A stretch of DNA of 64,000 nt from an uncultured Selenomonadaceae bacterium. Lineage in GTDB: Bacteria; Bacillota; Negativicutes; Selenomonadales; Selenomonadaceae. Position numbers and translations under genes: made by a program. The stretch is from the NCBI GenBank assembly GCA_905234175.1, contig CAJOGX010000003.1, forward strand, positions 93,402 to 157,401, written 5' to 3'. Shown piece by piece: positions 40,971 to 50,275 of this stretch. Below the pieces are notes generated by a model that saw only the letters and a list, made by a program, of their open reading frames with translations, was not told the origin of the DNA and ran no database searches. The stretch's first letter is position 1; each line of letters begins with the position of its first letter.

Positions 40971-41819
40971 ATGAAACTGGATTACCACATGCATTTTGAG
41001 TACGGCGATTATGATTTTGACTGGGTTGAAAAATTTTTCGACGCGGCAAAATCGCGCGGCCTTGCGGAAATTGGCGTCTCTGAGCATTCCCATACCTTTC
41101 CGGAATTTCAGCAGCTGTATTACGACGATTTAATTTTGGACGATTCGGAGGTTGGCACCTTCCAGAAAAGCTGGCTCAAGTCCAACAAGTTCAAGCACAC
41201 GCTCAAAGATTATTTCGACTTCATGAACGCGCTCAAAAAAAATCACGCCGTGAAAACCGGCATCGAAGTTTGCAATTTTAAAAATCAGGCCGCCGTCAGG
41301 GAAATTCTCAGCGCATGGGATTTCGATTATATTATTGGCTCTGTGCACTTTTTAAACGGCTGGGGATACGACGCGGCGAAAATTAAATCCGAGTGGGAGC
41401 GCCACGACCTGCGCGAAATTTATGAGCAGTACACGCTCGAAGTCGAAAACCTTGCGGCGTCCGGCAATTACGATATTCTGGGGCACCCGTTCAATATCCG
41501 GCTGTTCAATTATTTTCCTGACTTCGACGTTACCGGCTACCTTGAGCGCGCCGCCGCCGCTATGAAAAAGTTTAACCTTGCCGTAGACGTGAATACCGGC
41601 ACGCTTTACCGCTACCCCGTCCGCGAAATTTCTCCCTGCGCTGAGTTTATGAAAGTCGCCGCCGCGTACGAGCTGCCTATTATTATCACTTCCGACGCGC
41701 ACCAGCCCGAAGACTGCGGCAATTTCTGCGACGAGGCAATTTCTTACGTGCGGCGCTTCGGCTACGATAAAGTTTTGAGGTTCAACCGCCGCCAGCGCGA
41801 ATTTGTAGAGCTGGGGTAG
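40971..41819 (+). CDS. PHP-family phosphatase, histidinol-phosphatase-like
   Basis: A 282-residue PHP protein with DYHMHFEYG at residues 4-12, EHSHTFPE, and late SDAHQPEDCG, which supply the trinuclear metal site. The closest known group is HisK/HisJ histidinol phosphatase, but no other histidine gene is nearby and PHP enzymes vary in substrate, so the activity is a guess. The gene follows the phosphodiesterase after 15 bases and is the last gene before the three-hairpin element at 41834. Confidence 0.82.
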   Translation: MKLDYHMHFEYGDYDFDWVEKFFDAAKSRGLAEIGVSEHSHTFPEFQQLYYDDLILDDSEVGTFQKSWLKSNKFKHTLKDYFDFMNALKKNHAVKTGIEVCNFKNQAAVREILSAWDFDYIIGSVHFLNGWGYDAAKIKSEWERHDLREIYEQYTLEVENLAASGNYDILGHPFNIRLFNYFPDFDVTGYLERAAAAMKKFNLAVDVNTGTLYRYPVREISPCAEFMKVAAAYELPIIITSDAHQPEDCGNFCDEAISYVRRFGYDKVLRFNRRQREFVELG

Positions 41820-41833
41820 TTTGTGTGCCTGAC

Positions 41834-41932
41834 TTTCTTTCTGGCGCAGAAAGAAAGTTACAAAGAAAGACAGGGCCGAGTGACGCCATCCAGGCGTCAG
41901 TGCGGCCCGCGGCCCGTCCATGGGCCGCTTCT
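41834..41932 (+). ncRNA. Three-hairpin element, copy B
   Basis: Fourteen bases after the PHP gene stop: hairpin 1 TTTCTTTC/GAAAGAAA (41834-41856), a repeated CAAAGAAAG, hairpin 2 GGGCCG outer with TGACGCC/GGCGTCA core (41873-41908), hairpin 3 GCGGCCC/GGGCCGC (41909-41928) and a short T-rich end. The hairpin 2 and 3 stems differ from copies A and C on both strands, keeping pairing. Confidence 0.65.
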
Positions 41933-41950
41933 AAACGCAAAAATATTTCG

Positions 41951-41979
41951 TTCGCTTAAGTTTTTATTAGTGGTATAAT
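41951..41979 (+). promoter_or_regulatory. Promoter of the small GTPase gene
   Basis: TTCGCT, 17-base spacer ending TGG (extended -10), TATAAT at 41974-41979. Confidence 0.6.
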
Positions 41980-42004
41980 CGATTAAAAAAGGGGGCGTTC
42001 TGAA

Positions 42005-42466
42005 ATGAGACAGGTTGGAATTTTTGGCAAGCGCAAGAGCGGCAAATCCGCGCTCATGTACGCGCTGACGAACCACAAAATGAACCGTGAAACCCGCTAC
42101 AGCGCAATGGAAATCAGCGGCGTGGGAAAAATTATGCTCGTCGATACCGTCGGCGTGGACGTTGAAAAATCTACCGCTGAAAAGTCCGCCGAAAGCCTTG
42201 AAGTCGCGCTCATGCTCATTCCGAACGATTCATTTGAGCTGGAACTGGCGTGGCTGAGCAAACTCCGCAAAAGCGGCGCGTCGATTATCGCGGTAGTCAG
42301 CCAGGCAGATAAATTTGCGGACGGCGGAAAAAGTCTGGCGGCGGCGGTCACTGAAGTTTCGGGGCTCAAAACGATTTGCGTCAGCGCGAAAACCGGCGCC
42401 GGCGTCGAGGAACTTCACGAAGAAATTGTTCAGCGGCTCAGGGGGGATGGCGTTGCTAAAAATTAA
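42005..42466 (+). CDS. Small stand-alone GTPase, HydF/TrmE-like G domain
   Basis: A 153-residue protein consisting only of a G domain: P-loop GKRKSGKSAL (residues 8-17), switch II DTVGVDVEKS (DxxG), a loop VVSQADKF in place of NKxD, and SAKTGAG (G5). It resembles the GTPase part of HydF, the [FeFe]-hydrogenase maturation factor, but lacks the dimerisation and iron-sulfur domains, so hydrogenase maturation cannot be claimed. The gene downstream overlaps it by 20 bases. It has its own promoter. Confidence 0.72.
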   Translation: MRQVGIFGKRKSGKSALMYALTNHKMNRETRYSAMEISGVGKIMLVDTVGVDVEKSTAEKSAESLEVALMLIPNDSFELELAWLSKLRKSGASIIAVVSQADKFADGGKSLAAAVTEVSGLKTICVSAKTGAGVEELHEEIVQRLRGDGVAKN

Positions 42467-43346
42467 ATTTATCGCCGCAATTATTTTCGCGATTATTTTC
42501 GTCAACAGCGCCGCCGCGCAGGAAAATATGCCTGGGCTCGAAACCAGCTGGTACTGGCTCGCCTCCAACAAAAAGTACAGCAAATTTTTCGCGCCGGAAA
42601 CCGTTGTCGTTACAAGGCGCGCCACAACCGCCGAAGGCCGCGACGTTCCGACCGAAATTCAGGCGTGGACGAAAACCACTTACACAATCGACGGCGCTAG
42701 CGAAACTATCAAAAATTACAATATCGCCGCGATTCTGCCGAATCCCAAAAAACTTTCCTACAGTCTTGCGCTTCTTAAAATTAATCCACAGAACCGAACT
42801 CTCCAGTACCTGCGCGAAGACTTTTTTGACGGCGCCGACAGGGTTATCTGGTCTAAGGGCGAGGCGCGCGTTAAGGAAATTAATTCGCAGTCCTTCGACG
42901 AAGATTTTTACGCGGCGATTGTCGACGAAGTTTTCAACCTTGGCGAACTCGACCGCAAAAAGGCTAAGGATCGCTGGATTGAACTGTGGACGTTCACCGA
43001 CACGAAAACCGGCGATACCGTCACGGCGACCGGCGATACCACGACAATGCGAATGCGCGGCGCCAATCTGATTTACTGGCAGTGGCGCGAAACTAAAAAT
43101 TCCAAAGGGCAGGTTACCGAAATTCAGCTCACGAAAAAAACTGTCAACCTTTCGCAGGGCACCGAGCGCATTGCCGGCGGAAACGTCTGGAGCGCGTCTA
43201 CGCGCCGCTGGAGCGAGTTCAACGACGAATCCGGCGGGATTTACCACATGATTAAGAGCGACGAGCCCGATTACAAAGGGCTGATTCGCCTTCGCGCGTT
43301 CGTCAAGGGCTACCCCAACTGGGTTCACCGCTACGCAATTTCCTGA
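42447..43346 (+). CDS. Secreted hypothetical protein
   Basis: A 299-residue protein with a Sec signal peptide (MALLKIKFIAAIIFAIIF and a cleavage site near SAAAQ). The mature part is about 275 residues, rich in Trp and Tyr, with many Thr-Lys-Thr stretches that suggest beta structure. I do not recognise a family. The start ATG 42447 follows GGGGGG; TTG 42453 is an alternative. It overlaps the small GTPase gene by 20 bases and precedes amrS by nine, so all three are probably cotranscribed. Confidence 0.75.
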   Translation: MALLKIKFIAAIIFAIIFVNSAAAQENMPGLETSWYWLASNKKYSKFFAPETVVVTRRATTAEGRDVPTEIQAWTKTTYTIDGASETIKNYNIAAILPNPKKLSYSLALLKINPQNRTLQYLREDFFDGADRVIWSKGEARVKEINSQSFDEDFYAAIVDEVFNLGELDRKKAKDRWIELWTFTDTKTGDTVTATGDTTTMRMRGANLIYWQWRETKNSKGQVTEIQLTKKTVNLSQGTERIAGGNVWSASTRRWSEFNDESGGIYHMIKSDEPDYKGLIRLRAFVKGYPNWVHRYAIS

Positions 43347-43355
43347 GGTGCCGCT

Positions 43356-44177
43356 ATGAAAATCTGTGAAATTTGTCCGCACCACTGCCGCCTTGAAACC
43401 GGCGAAATTGGCAGGTGCCGCGCGAGGATTAACGACGGCGAAAAAATTTCCGCGCTGAACTACGGCGAAATTACTTCAATCGCGCTGGATCCCATTGAGA
43501 AAAAACCGCTCTACAGATTTTTCCCTGGCAGCTGGATTTTGTCCGTCGGCAGCTACGGTTGCAACCTGAACTGCCCTTTCTGCCAGAATTACGAAATTTC
43601 CATGGCTGATTCCAGATTCCCGACGCGCAAAACTACGCCGGAAAATCTGGTGAGCTTAGCCGTCGAGCTCAGGGCGCGCGGAAATATTGGCGTCGCCTTC
43701 ACCTACAACGAACCTTTCATCAGCTACGAATTTGTCCGCGACACGTCCGAACTTCTTCAGCGCGCTGGTTTGAAGTCCGTGCTGGTTACGAACGGAACCG
43801 TTGCCAGCGGCGCGCTCAAAAAAATTCTCCCGCTGATTGACGCAATGAACATCGATTTGAAAGGTTTCAGCCAGAAAATTTATGACTTCCTCGGCGGCGA
43901 TTTCGAGACGGTTAAGAAAACGATTGAGCTTGCCTCGGCAGGCTGTCACGTTGAACTTACCACGCTGATTGTGCCTGGCATGAACGATTCCGAAGAGGAA
44001 ATGCTGGAAGAGTCGCGCTGGATTGCGAGCGTTTCGCCGGAAATTCCGCTGCATGTTAGCAGATTTTTTCCGCGCTACAAAGTTACCGACAGGCCGCCGA
44101 CGGACGTTGCGAAAGTTTACAGGCTGGCGGAAGTCGCGCGGCAGAATCTGAAGTACGTTTATACCGGCAACTGCTGA
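43356..44177 (+). CDS. amrS: AmmeMemoRadiSam-system radical SAM protein, short C-terminus
   Basis: A radical SAM enzyme related to pyruvate formate-lyase activase. The N-terminal CPHHCRLETGEIGRCRAR Cys-rich segment and the CNLNCPFC cluster motif (CX3CX2C, about residues 69-76) are family hallmarks, as are YNEPFISYEF, NIDLKGF and VELTTLIVPGMND. At 273 residues it stops at YVYTGNC, where most relatives continue with a further Cys-rich tail, so it is short at the C-terminus. Its usual AmrA (AMMECR1) and AmrB (Memo) partners are not nearby. A good terminator follows. Confidence 0.88.
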   Translation: MKICEICPHHCRLETGEIGRCRARINDGEKISALNYGEITSIALDPIEKKPLYRFFPGSWILSVGSYGCNLNCPFCQNYEISMADSRFPTRKTTPENLVSLAVELRARGNIGVAFTYNEPFISYEFVRDTSELLQRAGLKSVLVTNGTVASGALKKILPLIDAMNIDLKGFSQKIYDFLGGDFETVKKTIELASAGCHVELTTLIVPGMNDSEEEMLEESRWIASVSPEIPLHVSRFFPRYKVTDRPPTDVAKVYRLAEVARQNLKYVYTGNC

Positions 44178-44187
44178 AAAAAATAAA

Positions 44188-44217
44188 CCGGCGGGCGAAT
44201 GAAACCTGCCGGCTTTT
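44188..44217 (+). terminator. Terminator after amrS
   Basis: CCGGCGGG pairs with CCTGCCGG around a GCGAATGAAA-type loop, followed by CTTTT. Confidence 0.8.
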
Positions 44218-44240
44218 CATTTAGCGGAGAATTGGCGGGA

Positions 44241-44489
44241 TTAGGCGGCAACTTCCTCCTTCATGACATAGCGAATATACATCGGAATTTTTTCAATCGT
44301 CTTGTCAAGGCGGGGATTTCTGTGCCAGAGCTTGAAATTGTGGAGTTCCGCTTCGGAGCGACCATTGCGGAAAAATTCGTACACTCCCTTAGAGAAGTCC
44401 TGCGAGAAAAGGTAGTACTGTTTTCCGCCCGTCACGAGATAGAAATTAATCTTGTTATTACCCTTAGTGATTGTGATTTTGTTTCTCAT
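44241..44489 (-). CDS. Small conserved-looking hypothetical protein
   Basis: An 82-residue basic protein (many Lys and Arg) with aromatic patches YYLFSQDFSKGVYEFF and a C-terminal PMYIRYVMKEE. No signal peptide or membrane helix. It is supported as a gene by an excellent promoter (44530-44558) and a GGAGGG ribosome site before the ATG. I do not recognise its family; a nucleic-acid-binding role would fit its charge but is a guess. It is convergent with the amrS operon. Confidence 0.75.
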   Translation of the reverse strand: MRNKITITKGNNKINFYLVTGGKQYYLFSQDFSKGVYEFFRNGRSEAELHNFKLWHRNPRLDKTIEKIPMYIRYVMKEEVAA

Positions 44490-44529
44490 GATTTTCTGCC
44501 CTCCATAAACTTCCCGATAAATTTCATAT

Positions 44530-44558
44530 ATTATATCGTAAAACTTTGCGCGTGTCTA
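44530..44558 (-). promoter_or_regulatory. Promoter of the 82-residue protein
   Basis: Minus strand: TAGACA, 17-base spacer, TATAAT. Confidence 0.75.
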
Positions 44559-44648
44559 TACCCCGCGCCAAAACTTAACCCTGCGATAAAAATTTCTAAT
44601 CTGCGATTAATTTTTTCCGCCGCAGTTGATTTTTATTTTGCAAAAACG

Positions 44649-44677
44649 TTGACGCCAAAAATTTTGAAAGGTATAAT
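44649..44677 (+). promoter_or_regulatory. Promoter of the PTS permease
   Basis: TTGACG (44649-44654), 17-base spacer ending AGG, TATAAT (44672-44677). Confidence 0.75.
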
Positions 44678-44683
44678 TGGCGT

Positions 44684-44827
44684 GGAATTTTAATTTTGGT
44701 TTCCCTTTTGCGGTTTACAGGTTCGAGCTTATTTTTTTTGCAGAGGATGAATTTTTTCGCAGCAAGAGTTCAATCGGAAATGTAGGCCGCTTTTTCACAG
44801 GTTATTAATTTTAAGGAGGGGTCTGCT
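44684..44827 (+). other. Untranslated leader of the PTS gene
   Basis: About 144 bases between the predicted transcription start and the PTS start codon, ending in AAGGAGGGG. T-rich, without a frame or a clear terminator/antiterminator pair. I could not recognise a ribonucleic antiterminator site. Confidence 0.45.
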
Positions 44828-46753
44828 ATGGCTCAAAACATCAAAATTAGTAGCCCGCTCAACGGAACGTTGATACCGCTAAACGAAATCGACGATCCTG
44901 TATTTGCGAGCGGGGCAATGGGGCGGGGCATTGCCGTAAAAAATCCCGAAGGTAAAGTTTACTCGCCGTTCGACGGGGAAATTACCGTTTTCTTCCCGAC
45001 GAAACACGCTATCGGGCTCAAATCTGATGACGGTGTTGAACTTTTGATTCACGTCGGCATGGATACCGTCAAGCTCGACGGCGAAGGTTTCACGGCGAAG
45101 GCGGAGGCTGGCGACAAGGTTAAGCGCGGTCAACTGCTGCTTGAGTTCGACCCCAACGTTATCAAAAAAGCCGGCTATCAGACAACCACGCCGGTCGTCG
45201 TTACCAACCACGCGGATTTCGGCGACATCACGTTTGAGCTGAACAACCAGTCGATTACGGCCAAGGCACCGGCTGAAGAATCAAGTTCCGCGCCGGTTGA
45301 AAAAGATGCGGACGATTCGCAGTATGACGGTCTGCCGGACGAAGAGCGCGTTGCAAAGCTCATCATGAAATACGTCGGCGGCCCCGATAACGTTCGTACC
45401 GCTGAGCACTGCGCGACGCGTCTGCGCCTTATCGTCAACGACAAATCCAAGATTCAGGAAAAGAAAGTCGAAAACATCGAAGGCGTCAAGGGTCAGTTCT
45501 TCGCCGCCCAGCAGTACCAGATTATCTGCGGCACCGGCTTCGTCGACAAGGTTACCGAAGAATTTATCAAGCTGAAACCGTCTTTGGCGGGCGGCGGCGG
45601 TAAAGAGGCTGCCTATGCCGAAATGAGCCTTATGCAGAAAATTTCCCGCACGCTCGGCGACGTTTTCGTTCCGATTATCCCAGTCCTCGTTGCAACCGGT
45701 CTTTTCATGGGCGCTCGCGGCGCGCTTTTGTCCCTCGGCAGTGAATGGGATCCCACCTTCCTGCTCATGACGCAGGTTCTGACTGATACCGCGTTCGCAT
45801 TCCTGCCGGCGCTGGTCTGCTGGTCGACGATGAATAAATTCGGCGGTACGGCAGTTATCGGTATCGTTCTCGGTCTCATGCTCGTTTTCCCTGGCCTGCC
45901 TAACGCGTACGCAGTCGGCGGCGCGGCGCAGGAACTCGCTGACAAAGGTCTTACGTGGGTCGAGGCTTATGCGCTGCCGGAATTTGCCGGTAAAGTCCCG
46001 ATTCCGCTCGATTTGGGCTTCGTCACAATCCCGCTCGTCGGCTACCAGGGCTCGGTTCTTCCTGCACTTGTTCTCGGTATTTTCGCCGCGAAATTCCAGC
46101 AGTGGCTCAAAACTTTCATTCCCGACATGATAGACCTTATCGTTACCCCGTTCCTCACGCTGACCGTTTCCATGGCGCTCGGCTTCCTCGTTGTTGGTCC
46201 TATCATGCACGGCCTTGAACAAATCGTCTTCGGCGCCGTCCAAAACTTCCTCACGATTCCGGTTGTTGGTGGTCTCATCATCGGCGGTCTCCAGCAGGTT
46301 ATCGTTATCTTCGGCGTCCACCACGTCTTCAGCGCGCTGGAAATTTATCTCCTTTCGACGCAGGGTTCCGACCCTTTCAACGCGATTATCACTTGTGCGA
46401 CGATTGCACAGGGCGGCGCGGCGCTGGCTGTCTCTCTTAAAACCCGCGACGGCAAAAAACGCGCGCTCTACATTTCGTCCACAGTTCCCGCCTTCCTCGG
46501 CATTACTGAACCGGCTATCTTCGGTATCAACCTCCGCCTTATGAAACCGTTCGTTTTCGGTTGCGTCGGCGGCGCGGCTGGCGGCGCGATTTCCAGTCTC
46601 CTTGGGCTCGCCGGTACTGGTATGGGTATTACCGTTATTCCTGGCATGCTCCTTTACATGAATGGTCAGATTCCTATGTATCTGCTCGTTAATGCGGTTG
46701 CGTTCGCGGTCGGCTTCGGCCTCACGTTCACGCTTTACAAATCTGAAGAGTAA
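44828..46753 (+). CDS. PTS sugar permease with IIA-IIB-IIC order
   Basis: A 641-residue permease carrying all three PTS domains. IIA-Glc comes first (about 1-150; phosphohistidine in LLIHVGMDTV, residue 75), then IIB (about 170-245; phosphocysteine in TAEHCATRLRL, residue 195), then the membrane IIC of the sucrose/trehalose/beta-glucoside group (about 265-640; PALVCWSTMNKFGG, GITEPAIFGINLRLMKPF). In most members of this family IIA is at the C-terminus or separate, so the order is unusual. The IIC type suggests a disaccharide or beta-glucoside. No hydrolase or regulator is next to it, so the sugar stays open. Confidence 0.9.
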   Translation: MAQNIKISSPLNGTLIPLNEIDDPVFASGAMGRGIAVKNPEGKVYSPFDGEITVFFPTKHAIGLKSDDGVELLIHVGMDTVKLDGEGFTAKAEAGDKVKRGQLLLEFDPNVIKKAGYQTTTPVVVTNHADFGDITFELNNQSITAKAPAEESSSAPVEKDADDSQYDGLPDEERVAKLIMKYVGGPDNVRTAEHCATRLRLIVNDKSKIQEKKVENIEGVKGQFFAAQQYQIICGTGFVDKVTEEFIKLKPSLAGGGGKEAAYAEMSLMQKISRTLGDVFVPIIPVLVATGLFMGARGALLSLGSEWDPTFLLMTQVLTDTAFAFLPALVCWSTMNKFGGTAVIGIVLGLMLVFPGLPNAYAVGGAAQELADKGLTWVEAYALPEFAGKVPIPLDLGFVTIPLVGYQGSVLPALVLGIFAAKFQQWLKTFIPDMIDLIVTPFLTLTVSMALGFLVVGPIMHGLEQIVFGAVQNFLTIPVVGGLIIGGLQQVIVIFGVHHVFSALEIYLLSTQGSDPFNAIITCATIAQGGAALAVSLKTRDGKKRALYISSTVPAFLGITEPAIFGINLRLMKPFVFGCVGGAAGGAISSLLGLAGTGMGITVIPGMLLYMNGQIPMYLLVNAVAFAVGFGLTFTLYKSEE

Positions 46754-46778
46754 TTGTTCTACGGCATTTCTTTTTCAG

Positions 46779-46808
46779 CCGCTCAGAAAAATCTGGGCGG
46801 TTTTTTTT
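46779..46808 (+). terminator. Terminator of the PTS gene
   Basis: A nine-base-pair stem CCGCTCAGA/TCTGGGCGG with loop AAAA, then eight or more T. Confidence 0.9.
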
Positions 46809-46862
46809 TGCAATAAAAATGAGCCGCCCAAATTTCCGGACGACTCCGCGAAAAAATTTCTG

Positions 46863-47402
46863 TCAGTTAAGGTTCATTTTTTCAGCAACTTCTTTGACGC
46901 ATTTTTCAAAGGCGCCGCGCCGTGCCCGAAGGTTACTCGTTTTGGAAATAAAATCCTTGCTGGTCGTAGTAAAGTCGATAATCCGCGAGCTGTTGACGTA
47001 GTAAGCGTCCAGCTGCACCGTGATACGATTTTTCTGGCGGCTGGACGAATTATTCTGCGTGTCAACGTGTTCGTCAACAATCAGAAACACGACGTTGCCG
47101 TAGCCGTTTTCCGCCGCGAAGTCCATCAAATCCTGTTTGTGCGGCGTGTTCTCGCCAATGTCGTAGCGCTCCATCATGAAAATCTGGTAGCGCTCCTGCA
47201 CGTCGCTGCCCGCCTCGAATTTCTCATCAGTTTTCCTGCCGAAATTTTTCCGAACGATTTTGTAGTAGTCATCGGTTTTAAATTCCGCGCCGCCGATAAT
47301 CACAACTTTCGTACTGCGACTATAGGATTTCTCAGCCGCCGCGCAAATCGTTGCCGCGCTCAGCACCAAAACCGCCAGCATGACACTTAAAATTTTCTTC
47401 AA
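46863..47402 (-). CDS. Secreted hypothetical protein
   Basis: A 179-residue protein with a Sec signal peptide (LKKILSVMLAVLVLSAATI, cleavage near CAAAEK). The mature part begins SYSRSTKVVIIGGAEFKTDD and has an alternating beta/helix pattern with YGNVVFLIVDEHVD; this resembles small periplasmic proteins of unknown role. The TTG at 47402 is chosen since GGAGG lies just before it; a longer frame exists but would bury the signal peptide. It has its own promoter (47422-47450) divergent from the ACT-leuS operon. Confidence 0.75.
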   Translation of the reverse strand: MKKILSVMLAVLVLSAATICAAAEKSYSRSTKVVIIGGAEFKTDDYYKIVRKNFGRKTDEKFEAGSDVQERYQIFMMERYDIGENTPHKQDLMDFAAENGYGNVVFLIVDEHVDTQNNSSSRQKNRITVQLDAYYVNSSRIIDFTTTSKDFISKTSNLRARRGAFEKCVKEVAEKMNLN

Positions 47403-47421
47403 AGCTATCGCCTCCCAAAAC

Positions 47422-47450
47422 ATTTTGCAATAAAGCGCCGCCAATGTCAA
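47422..47450 (-). promoter_or_regulatory. Promoter of the secreted 179-residue protein
   Basis: Minus strand: TTGACA, 17-base spacer containing TTGGCGGCG, CAAAAT. It lies back to back with the promoter at 47453. Confidence 0.55.
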
Positions 47451-47452
47451 TA

Positions 47453-47481
47453 TCGACAAAATCCGCGCGCTGTGTTATATT
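47453..47481 (+). promoter_or_regulatory. Promoter of ACT-leuS operon
   Basis: TCGACA (47453-47458), 17-base spacer, TATATT (47476-47481). Only about 12 bases of leader remain before the GTG, so no T-box precedes leuS. Confidence 0.6.
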
Positions 47482-47499
47482 ACCGGCGAGGTGATTTCA

Positions 47500-47769
47500 G
47501 TGAAGTTAATCGTTACCGTCGTCGGCAGGGACAGGATTGGCATTATCGCCGCCGTCACCAAAATTCTCGCCGACAACGAAGTCAACATTCTCAGCATAAA
47601 CCAGAACATTCTCGACGGCTTTTTTAATATGATTCTGTTCGCTGAGGCGAATGAAAATAAAATCCGGCTCGTTGACCTTCAGGCGGCACTTAAGGCGCAG
47701 GGCGAGGAAATTGGCGTCGAAATTAAAACGCAGCACCAGGATATTTTCGACGTTATGCATAAAATTTAG
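47500..47769 (+). CDS. ACT-domain protein (UPF0237)
   Basis: An 89-residue single ACT domain: IVTVVGRDRIGIIAAVTKIL, NILSINQNILDGFFNMI and a C-terminal IKTQHQDIFDVMHKI are characteristic of the UPF0237 group, which is widespread in Firmicutes and presumed to bind amino acids. The GTG at 47500 follows GAGGTG; three further codons are in frame upstream. It precedes leuS by 12 bases. The physiological role is not known. Confidence 0.9.
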   Translation: MKLIVTVVGRDRIGIIAAVTKILADNEVNILSINQNILDGFFNMILFAEANENKIRLVDLQAALKAQGEEIGVEIKTQHQDIFDVMHKI

Positions 47770-47781
47770 GAGGTTATTCGT

Positions 47782-50253
47782 TTGGAAAAATACAATCCCA
47801 GGCAGATTGAAAGCAAGTGGCAGGAAGTTTGGAACGCGCCGGATTATTATCGCACGGTTGAAGATTCGTCGCGGAAAAAATATTACGCGCTGGAAATGTT
47901 CCCGTATCCTTCTGGCAATTTGCACATGGGGCACGTCAGAAACTATTCGATTGGCGATGTCGTCGCGCGGTACCGCATGATGGCGGGCTACAACGTCCTT
48001 CACCCTATGGGCTTCGACGCCTTTGGAATGCCGGCGGAAAATGCGGCGATTTCTCACGGCGTTAAGCCTGGCGACTGGACTTTCGCGAACATAAAAAAGA
48101 TGATTGGTCAGCAGAAAGCCATGGGGCTCGCTTACGACTGGGAGCGCGAAGTTGAAACCTGCCGCGAAGATTATTACCGCTGGACGCAGTGGCTGTTCCA
48201 ACTTTTCTACAAGCGCGGCTTAGCCTACAAAAAAGAAGCGGCTGTCAACTGGTGCGATACCTGCGGCACGGTGCTTGCGAATGAGCAGGTTATCGACGGC
48301 AAATGCTGGCGCTGCGACCACGAAGTTCATAAAAAAAATCTCGCGCAGTGGTTTTTCAAAATCACGGATTACGCGGACGAACTTTTGAAGGACCTCGACA
48401 AGCTGACGGGCTGGCCGGAACGCGTCAAGACGATGCAGGAAAACTGGATTGGGCGGAGCGAAGGTTTGGAACTGACGCTCGACGTGCCGGAACTCGGCGA
48501 AAAAGTTTCCGTATACACGACGCGCCCCGACACTTCCTTTGGTATAACATTTCTGGCATTGGCGCCGGAACATCCGCTCGTTGAAAAAATCTGCGCGGTA
48601 AGTCCAAAGGCGGCTGAAATTCATAAATTCTGCGAAAAAGTTAAGCAGCAGTCCGATATTGAGCGCACCTCCAGCGAGTCCGAGAAGGAAGGAATTTTCA
48701 CCGGCATTTATTGCGTCAATCCTTTCAACGGCTACCGCGCGCAGATTTGGGTTACGAACTATGTCGTTTATGAATACGGCACCGGCGCGGTTATGGGCGT
48801 GCCTTCAGGCGACCAGCGCGACTGGATGTTCGCCAAAAAGTATGGGCTCGAAATTATTCTGACGCTCCAGCCAAAAGGTACAACGCTCAAGCTCGAAGAA
48901 ATGTCCGCCGCGTACACCGAAAAGGAAGGCGAGCTCGTCAATTCCGGCAAGTTCACCGGCATGGAATTTCACGCGGGCTTCAACGCGATTATGGACGAGG
49001 CGGAAAAGCTCGGCTTCGGCAAACGCAAGGTCAACTACAAACTGCGCGACTGGCTGATTTCCCGCCAGCGCTACTGGGGGGCGCCAATCCCCGTTATTTA
49101 CTGCGACCACTGCGGCGAAGTTTTAGTTCCCGAAGAAGATTTGCCGGTACTGCTACCCGACGACGTTGAGTTCAAACAGGGCGCGCTCAGCCCGCTCTCT
49201 ACCAGCAAAAAGTTCAACGATGTGAAGTGCCCGAAGTGCGGTAGGAAGGCGCGCCGCGAAACTGACACGATGGATACTTTTATCTGTTCGTCGTGGTACT
49301 ACCTGCGCTACGCCGACCCGCACAACGATAAGGCGCCGTTCAGCCGCGAAAAAGTCAACTACTGGAACCCCGTCGACCAGTACATTGGCGGAATTGAGCA
49401 CGCGATTTTGCACCTGCTCTACTCCAGATTTTTTACGAAAGTCCTGCGCGACGCCGGTCTCCTCGACTTCGACGAACCGTTCACGAATCTTTTGACGCAG
49501 GGCATGGTTATCAAGGACGGCGCCAAAATGTCCAAATCCCTCGGCAACGTCGTTTCGCCCGAAGAAATTATCGACAAGTACGGCGCAGATACCGCGCGCC
49601 TGTTCATTCTGTTCGCCGCGCCCGTCGAAAAGGATTTGGAATGGAGCGACAAGGGCGTTGAAGGCTCGTTCAGGTTCCTCAACCGCGTCTGGCGCATTCT
49701 CGGAATTTTTGAAGACGCTGTCAAAGCCGGCGCCGACAGCTACGACCCCGAAACTCTTACCGACGAGGAAAAGATTTTCCGCCGCGCGATTCACCGTACC
49801 GCGAAAAAAGTCACCGAAGATCTGCGCGATAAATTTGCGTTCAACACGGCAATCAGCGCGCTCATGGAACTCGTCAACGCCGCGCACAATTTCCAGGACA
49901 AAGAAATTAATCCCAGCCTCGCGCGGGAATTTGCCAGCAGTCTGCTCAGAATGCTCGCGCCGTTCGTGCCCCATATCACCGCCGAACTCTGGAGCAGATT
50001 TTTTGAAGGCGACGTGCACAAGCAAAGCTGGGTTACTTACGACGAAAGCGCTATCGCTGAAGAAACCGTGGAAATCGTCGTGCAAATTAACGGCAAAGTT
50101 CGCGAACGCGTCAGCGTGGCGACGAATCTCAGCAAGGCGGAACTGGAAAAACTGGCGCCGACTCTCCCGCGTATTCAGGAACTCACCGCCGGTAAACAAA
50201 TCGTGAAGATTATCGCCGTGCCGAACAAACTCGTAAACGTCGTAGTCAAATAA
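47782..50253 (+). CDS. leuS: Leucyl-tRNA synthetase
   Basis: A class I synthetase of 823 residues, the usual bacterial length. The HIGH motif is HMGH in [19 protein letters not shown] (about residue 49), and KMSKS occurs in [10 protein letters not shown] (about 582). The zinc-like insert has CDTCGT and CWRC, and the CP1 editing domain has TTRPDTSFG. The TTG at 47782 follows AGGAGG and gives [12 protein letters not shown], the standard start. It is coupled to the upstream ACT gene, and a terminator follows. Confidence 0.97.
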   Translation: MEKYNPRQIESKWQEVWNAPDYYRTVEDSSRKKYYALEMFPYPSGNLHMGHVRNYSIGDVVARYRMMAGYNVLHPMGFDAFGMPAENAAISHGVKPGDWTFANIKKMIGQQKAMGLAYDWEREVETCREDYYRWTQWLFQLFYKRGLAYKKEAAVNWCDTCGTVLANEQVIDGKCWRCDHEVHKKNLAQWFFKITDYADELLKDLDKLTGWPERVKTMQENWIGRSEGLELTLDVPELGEKVSVYTTRPDTSFGITFLALAPEHPLVEKICAVSPKAAEIHKFCEKVKQQSDIERTSSESEKEGIFTGIYCVNPFNGYRAQIWVTNYVVYEYGTGAVMGVPSGDQRDWMFAKKYGLEIILTLQPKGTTLKLEEMSAAYTEKEGELVNSGKFTGMEFHAGFNAIMDEAEKLGFGKRKVNYKLRDWLISRQRYWGAPIPVIYCDHCGEVLVPEEDLPVLLPDDVEFKQGALSPLSTSKKFNDVKCPKCGRKARRETDTMDTFICSSWYYLRYADPHNDKAPFSREKVNYWNPVDQYIGGIEHAILHLLYSRFFTKVLRDAGLLDFDEPFTNLLTQGMVIKDGAKMSKSLGNVVSPEEIIDKYGADTARLFILFAAPVEKDLEWSDKGVEGSFRFLNRVWRILGIFEDAVKAGADSYDPETLTDEEKIFRRAIHRTAKKVTEDLRDKFAFNTAISALMELVNAAHNFQDKEINPSLAREFASSLLRMLAPFVPHITAELWSRFFEGDVHKQSWVTYDESAIAEETVEIVVQINGKVRERVSVATNLSKAELEKLAPTLPRIQELTAGKQIVKIIAVPNKLVNVVVK

Positions 50254-50275
50254 ATTTTCCCGCTGAAAAAATCAG

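Noticed and set aside
41834..41932. CRISPR repeat or transposon end
   Set aside because: The repeated element occurs as single dispersed copies with covarying stems, without spacers or target-site duplications.
42005..42466. HydF annotation
   Set aside because: Only the G domain is present; the dimerisation and Fe-S domains are missing and no hydE/hydG is nearby.
45281..46324. 347-codon minus-strand frame inside the PTS gene
   Set aside because: Opposite the strongly conserved IIB and IIC domains; charged repetitive translation typical of a reverse-complement artefact.
47460..47500. Possible T-box riboswitch for leuS
   Set aside because: Only about 12-20 bases lie between the promoter and the ACT gene start and 12 bases between the ACT gene and leuS, too short for a T-box.
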